A stretch of DNA of 64,000 nt from Synergistales bacterium (GTDB lineage Bacteria; Synergistota; Synergistia; Synergistales; Aminobacteriaceae), in the NCBI GenBank assembly GCA_025997955.1, contig BNVH01000006.1, positions 1-64,000 on the forward strand. The letters are read 5' to 3'. The position numbers and the translations under genes are program-made. The notes beneath the pieces were generated by a model that was not told the origin of the DNA, did no database searches, and saw nothing but the letters and a program-made list of their open reading frames with translations. Below, piece by piece: positions 61,176 to 64,000 of the stretch. The first letter of the stretch is position 1, and each line of letters begins with the position of its first letter.

Positions 61176-62180
61176 GTGAAAAAAATCATCAACAAACCGG
61201 AAAATATCATCCCTGAATTAGTGGAAGGTTTTGTGTCGGCAAACAGTCGCTATTTTGAAAAGGTCTTGGGCGTCAACGGCATTCTCTACAAAGGCCGCAG
61301 AAAGGACAAGGTTACGCTTGTGATAGGCGGCGGAAGCGGACACGAGCCGATATATTCCGGCTTCATCGGGCGCGGGCTCGGCGACGCCTCCGTCGCGGGC
61401 AATATTTTCGCGTCGCCGGACCCCGGCGCCATAAGCGAGACGGCGAAAGCGGCTCACGCTGGTCACGGGATACTTTTCGTATACGGAAACTACGCCGGCG
61501 ACAACCTGAACTTCGACATGGCCGAGGAGATACTCCAGGACGACGGCGTAAAGGCGGCGCATGTTCGTATAAACGACGACTGCGTCTCCGCTCCCGTCGA
61601 ACGAATTAACGACCGCCGCGGCATAGCGGGCGGCGTGCTCATGGTGAGACTCGCCGGCGCGGCCTGCGACCTTGGGCTGTCGCTTGAGGATACAAAAAAA
61701 CAGGTCGAGCACGTGGCCGATAACCTGCGCACCATTGGTATAGCCGTCTCTCCTGGGCAGCTGCCGGGGCTTGACAAACCCACTTTCGAGCTTGGCGACG
61801 ACGAAATAGAGTTCGGCATGGGTCTGCACGGAGAGCCGGGGATAAAGCGCGACAAGATGAGGCCCGCGGACGAGCTTGTCGACGTCATGTTTTCTCATAT
61901 TGTGAAGGACATGCCGCTCAAAGCCGGTGAAGAGGTGTGCGTTCTCGTGAACGGACTCGGCGCCACCACTATGCTCGAACTCAGTATCGCCTACCGCCGC
62001 GTCAAACAGCTTCTTGACAAGGCCGGCGTCCTTGTCTACGACGCGGACGTGAACAGTTACGCCACATCTCAGAGCATGGGCGGATTTTCCATATCGATTC
62101 TGAAGTTGGACGAACAGATAAAAAAACTGTATGACAATCCGTGCTTTTGCCCGTTCTACGCCAAAGAGGGGAAAGCCTGA
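61176..62180 (+). CDS. dhaK: DhaK-type ketose kinase, substrate-binding subunit
   Basis: 334-residue DhaK domain. VIGGGSGHEPIYSGFIGRG (about residue 50) binds the ketose backbone, and FGMGLHGEPG (about residue 212) contains the His that forms the covalent hemiaminal with the substrate carbonyl. The start is GTG 61176 after GGGGGG. With DhaL it should phosphorylate a short ketose: dihydroxyacetone, or here more likely erythrulose because of the RpiB and TIM neighbours. Confidence 0.9.
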   Translation: MKKIINKPENIIPELVEGFVSANSRYFEKVLGVNGILYKGRRKDKVTLVIGGGSGHEPIYSGFIGRGLGDASVAGNIFASPDPGAISETAKAAHAGHGILFVYGNYAGDNLNFDMAEEILQDDGVKAAHVRINDDCVSAPVERINDRRGIAGGVLMVRLAGAACDLGLSLEDTKKQVEHVADNLRTIGIAVSPGQLPGLDKPTFELGDDEIEFGMGLHGEPGIKRDKMRPADELVDVMFSHIVKDMPLKAGEEVCVLVNGLGATTMLELSIAYRRVKQLLDKAGVLVYDADVNSYATSQSMGGFSISILKLDEQIKKLYDNPCFCPFYAKEGKA

Positions 62181-62181
62181 T

Positions 62182-62817
62182 ATGAAAAACGCCCTGAACG
62201 TCAATGATTGCAAGGATATGATTCGTTTCGTAGCCGATAAAATCATTGAAAGCAAACCTTACCTGACGGAGGTCGACAGCGCGATTGGCGACGGGGATCA
62301 CGGTATCGGTATGGCAGGCGGTATGCAAAAGGCCAAAGAAAAAATTGACGCTATGGACCCCACGGAGGACGCGTACAGAGTTTTCGACACCGCCGGAAAA
62401 GCGATGCTGATGTCTATGGGCGGCGCTTCGGGCGTAATTTTCGGCAGTATGTACATAGCGGGCGCAAAGAACTCGCCCCCTAAAAGCGAGTTGGACGCCG
62501 CCGACATAGCGAAAATGTTTCAAAAAAGCCTTGCCGCCATCAAAGAGAGAGGGCACGCGAGCGTGGGCGATAAAACGATGGTCGACGCGCTTGAGCCGGC
62601 CGCGATAGCGATGAGCGAACACAGCGAAGAGGGCTTGCTTGAGATGCTCAAAGCCGCCGAACAGGCCGCCCATGATGGAATGGAGAGCACGAAAGATATG
62701 CTGGCAAAGTACGGACGCGCAAAATCCCTCATGGAGCGCGCTATAGGCTTCCAGGACCCTGGCGCTACCTCGGTCTGGATAATTATTCGTTCGATGCGCG
62801 AATTTGTGGAAAATTGA
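62182..62817 (+). CDS. dhaL: DhaL-type kinase subunit (nucleotide-binding)
   Basis: 211-residue DhaL domain. DSAIGDGDHGIGMAGGMQKA (about residues 32-51) holds the aspartates that coordinate the Mg-nucleotide, and MGGASGVIFGSMY and GHASVGDKTMVDAL complete the pocket. It starts one base after dhaK. No DhaM or other PTS gene is in the window, so phosphate may come straight from ATP. Confidence 0.9.
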   Translation: MKNALNVNDCKDMIRFVADKIIESKPYLTEVDSAIGDGDHGIGMAGGMQKAKEKIDAMDPTEDAYRVFDTAGKAMLMSMGGASGVIFGSMYIAGAKNSPPKSELDAADIAKMFQKSLAAIKERGHASVGDKTMVDALEPAAIAMSEHSEEGLLEMLKAAEQAAHDGMESTKDMLAKYGRAKSLMERAIGFQDPGATSVWIIIRSMREFVEN

Positions 62818-62839
62818 CGCCGAAAGGGAGAATGTGCGT

Positions 62840-63298
62840 ATGAAAAGCTATGTAATCGGGTGCGACAACGCGGCCGTGGGCCTCAAGAACACTTTACGGG
62901 AGTTCTTGGTCGCCTTGGGGTATAGCGTCGAGGACGTCGGCTGTGATTCCACCGACGACTCGACCGCTTACCCGTATATCGCTAAGCGCGTGTGCGATAA
63001 GATAATCGAGAGCAATTACGAGAAAAACGGACTTCTCATCTGCGGTACCGGCTTGGGGGTCGCGATGTGCGCGAACAAGTTCAAGGGAATCCGCGCCGGC
63101 GTTTGTCACGACAGTTTTTCAGCCGAACGCCTCGCGCTCAGCAATAACGGCAACGTTATCTGCTTCGGGGCGCGTATAATCGGCGCGGAATTGGCCAAAA
63201 AAATTCTAAAGGAATTTGTTGGACTCACTTTTAAAGACGGTTTCTCCACTCCTAAGGTGGCCGCTATAGGAGAGCTTGAGCTTGAGAATCTCAAGTAG
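62840..63298 (+). CDS. rpiB: RpiB-family sugar-phosphate isomerase
   Basis: 152-residue RpiB/LacAB-fold isomerase. IGCDNAAVGLKNTLREFL (residues 4-21), GLLICGTGLGVAMCANKFKG (about residues 65-84, active-site Cys) and GVCHDSFSAERLALSNN (about residues 88-104, His and Arg) are all present. ATG 62840 follows GGGAG. In erythritol and threitol pathways an RpiB homologue interconverts D-erythrulose and D-erythrose phosphates, which fits the neighbouring kinase and TIM-like genes. Confidence 0.9.
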   Translation: MKSYVIGCDNAAVGLKNTLREFLVALGYSVEDVGCDSTDDSTAYPYIAKRVCDKIIESNYEKNGLLICGTGLGVAMCANKFKGIRAGVCHDSFSAERLALSNNGNVICFGARIIGAELAKKILKEFVGLTFKDGFSTPKVAAIGELELENLK

Positions 63299-63310
63299 GG
63301 GCGAGAGAGA

Positions 63311-64000
63311 GTGAGCCGCTTAAGTAAACTTTATATGGGCACCAACACCAAGATGTATAAAACGCCCGTTCATGCCGTGCGGCATCTGGCGCGTTTGACG
63401 GAGCTGTGTTCGGATATCCCCCCCGATGTTTTGCAGCTGTTTATCATCCCCTCCTATACGTCTATTGAGGGTATGGCAAAATTGACGACTCGCGACGCCA
63501 TAATGGTCGGAGCGCAGAGTATCGGGTATGAGGAAGAGGGGCAATATACCGGCGAGATTTCCCCCCTGATGCTCAGTGAGGTAGGGGCCGACTTGGTGAT
63601 GGTAGGTCATTCGGAACGCCGCCATACCTTTTTGGAAAGCGATTTTGACGAGGAGCGCAGAGTGAGGTGCGCGATAGAGCACGACTTTACCACTCTTCTG
63701 TGCGTCGGTGAGACGCTTGAACAAAAGCAGTACGGCGTCAGCCGCGAGGCGCTGGCCGTTCAGCTGAAAATCGGCCTGCATTCCGTAACTGCCTCTCAGG
63801 CCAACGATAAGCTCTGGATAGCTTACGAGCCAGTCTGGGCAATAGGCGTAAACGGCGTTCCGGCGGACGAGAGCTACGCAAACGCGATGCATGGAGAAAT
63901 CAAAGCCGCGCTGAGTGAGATTTTTGGCTCTGAGATAGGCGGCGATATTCCGGTGCTTTACGGCGGCAGCGTGAATCTGCAAAACGCGGAGAAGCTAATA
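63311..64000 (+). CDS. Triosephosphate-isomerase-family enzyme (EryH/LerI-like), 3' truncated by window end
   Basis: The first 230 residues of a TIM-barrel isomerase, reading off the right edge at about NLQNAEKLI. GTG 63311 follows AGGGG. Catalytic residues are in place: Lys in GTNTKMYKT (about residue 15), His in GHSERR (about residue 98) and Glu in AYEPVWAIG (about residue 173). The GTxxKMxKT opening is the form seen in EryH-type isomerases of four-carbon sugar phosphates. Canonical TpiA reads GNWKMN. Together with RpiB and DhaKL this favours L-erythrulose 1-phosphate as substrate over triose phosphate. Confidence 0.85.
   Translation, partial: MSRLSKLYMGTNTKMYKTPVHAVRHLARLTELCSDIPPDVLQLFIIPSYTSIEGMAKLTTRDAIMVGAQSIGYEEEGQYTGEISPLMLSEVGADLVMVGHSERRHTFLESDFDEERRVRCAIEHDFTTLLCVGETLEQKQYGVSREALAVQLKIGLHSVTASQANDKLWIAYEPVWAIGVNGVPADESYANAMHGEIKAALSEIFGSEIGGDIPVLYGGSVNLQNAEKLI

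Noticed and set aside
61218..62255. 345-codon minus-strand frame opposite dhaK
   Set aside because: DhaK matches its family over the full length on the plus strand; the antisense frame has no recognisable content.
1..64000. tRNA, rRNA, CRISPR array, prophage or replication origin
   Set aside because: Reading the intergenic gaps on both strands showed no cloverleaf, no regularly spaced short repeats, no phage structural genes and no clustered DnaA-type boxes.

Overview
The window looks like a chromosomal segment from an anaerobic bacterium of the phylum Synergistota (Synergistetes). The evidence is the gene content: many amino-acid, peptide and carboxylate transporters, no PTS, corrinoid methyl-transfer genes, an oxygen-defence rubrerythrin, and an exported protein (51666-52916, minus) with a Synergist-type C-terminal sorting tail (Gly-rich stretch, Cys, hydrophobic helix, Arg/Lys cluster). 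I saw no rRNA, tRNA, CRISPR array or intact phage.

Layout. 1-1185 is wreckage: a PIN toxin remnant, an internally deleted IS630-family transposase and a nuclease-like C-terminal scrap. 1212-5664 (minus) is a peptide-use operon (NhaC antiporter, iadA, C69 dipeptidase). 5873-12526 (minus) is a sugar ABC importer with a ribokinase-like kinase and a DUF4432 mutarotase-like protein. 12898-14585 is a DUF4403 gene broken by a duplication that carries an inverted insert. 14809-17890 holds an XRE-cupin regulator, both aconitase X subunits and an Asp/Glu-racemase-family protein, ending at a strong bidirectional terminator that it shares with an opine-dehydrogenase-like gene (minus).

19609-32221 is a 12-gene unit: racemase-like protein, two non-pyrrolysine MttB-family methyltransferases, a complete branched-chain-type ABC importer, DUF2284 protein, corrinoid protein, reductive activator of corrinoid, and methyl-H4folate:corrinoid methyltransferase. 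Together these could import an N-methylated (quaternary) amine, demethylate it and pass the methyl to tetrahydrofolate. This is the strongest candidate for an undescribed pathway.

32416-46435 is a GntR-led unit with a ferredoxin-like protein, an unrecognised Cys-rich protein, two complete TRAP transporters, one TctCBA transporter split by the second TRAP set, an amidohydrolase and a cyclase-family hydrolase. Its head carries a second duplication with an inverted insert. 46658-51435 is a second TctCBA set with another opine-dehydrogenase-like gene and a FCD-type GntR regulator. 51666-53940 (minus) encodes two exported proteins, one of them ankyrin-rich. 54353-54556 is a small Cys-rich protein with an apparent ATA start. 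54891-57347 holds a rubrerythrin and an amino-acid ABC pair lacking an ATPase. 57611-64000 is a sugar ABC importer followed by DhaK, DhaL, RpiB and a triosephosphate-isomerase homologue that runs off the end. The set fits tetrulose (erythrulose) phosphorylation and isomerisation.

Two rearrangements (12612-13923 and 32685-34932) share one unusual design: a direct duplication whose junction holds a 53-64 bp inverted copy of nearby DNA, with short shared bases at most junctions. They are either template-switch mutations or chimeras from amplification or assembly. Names are based on recognising families by eye; no database search was run.
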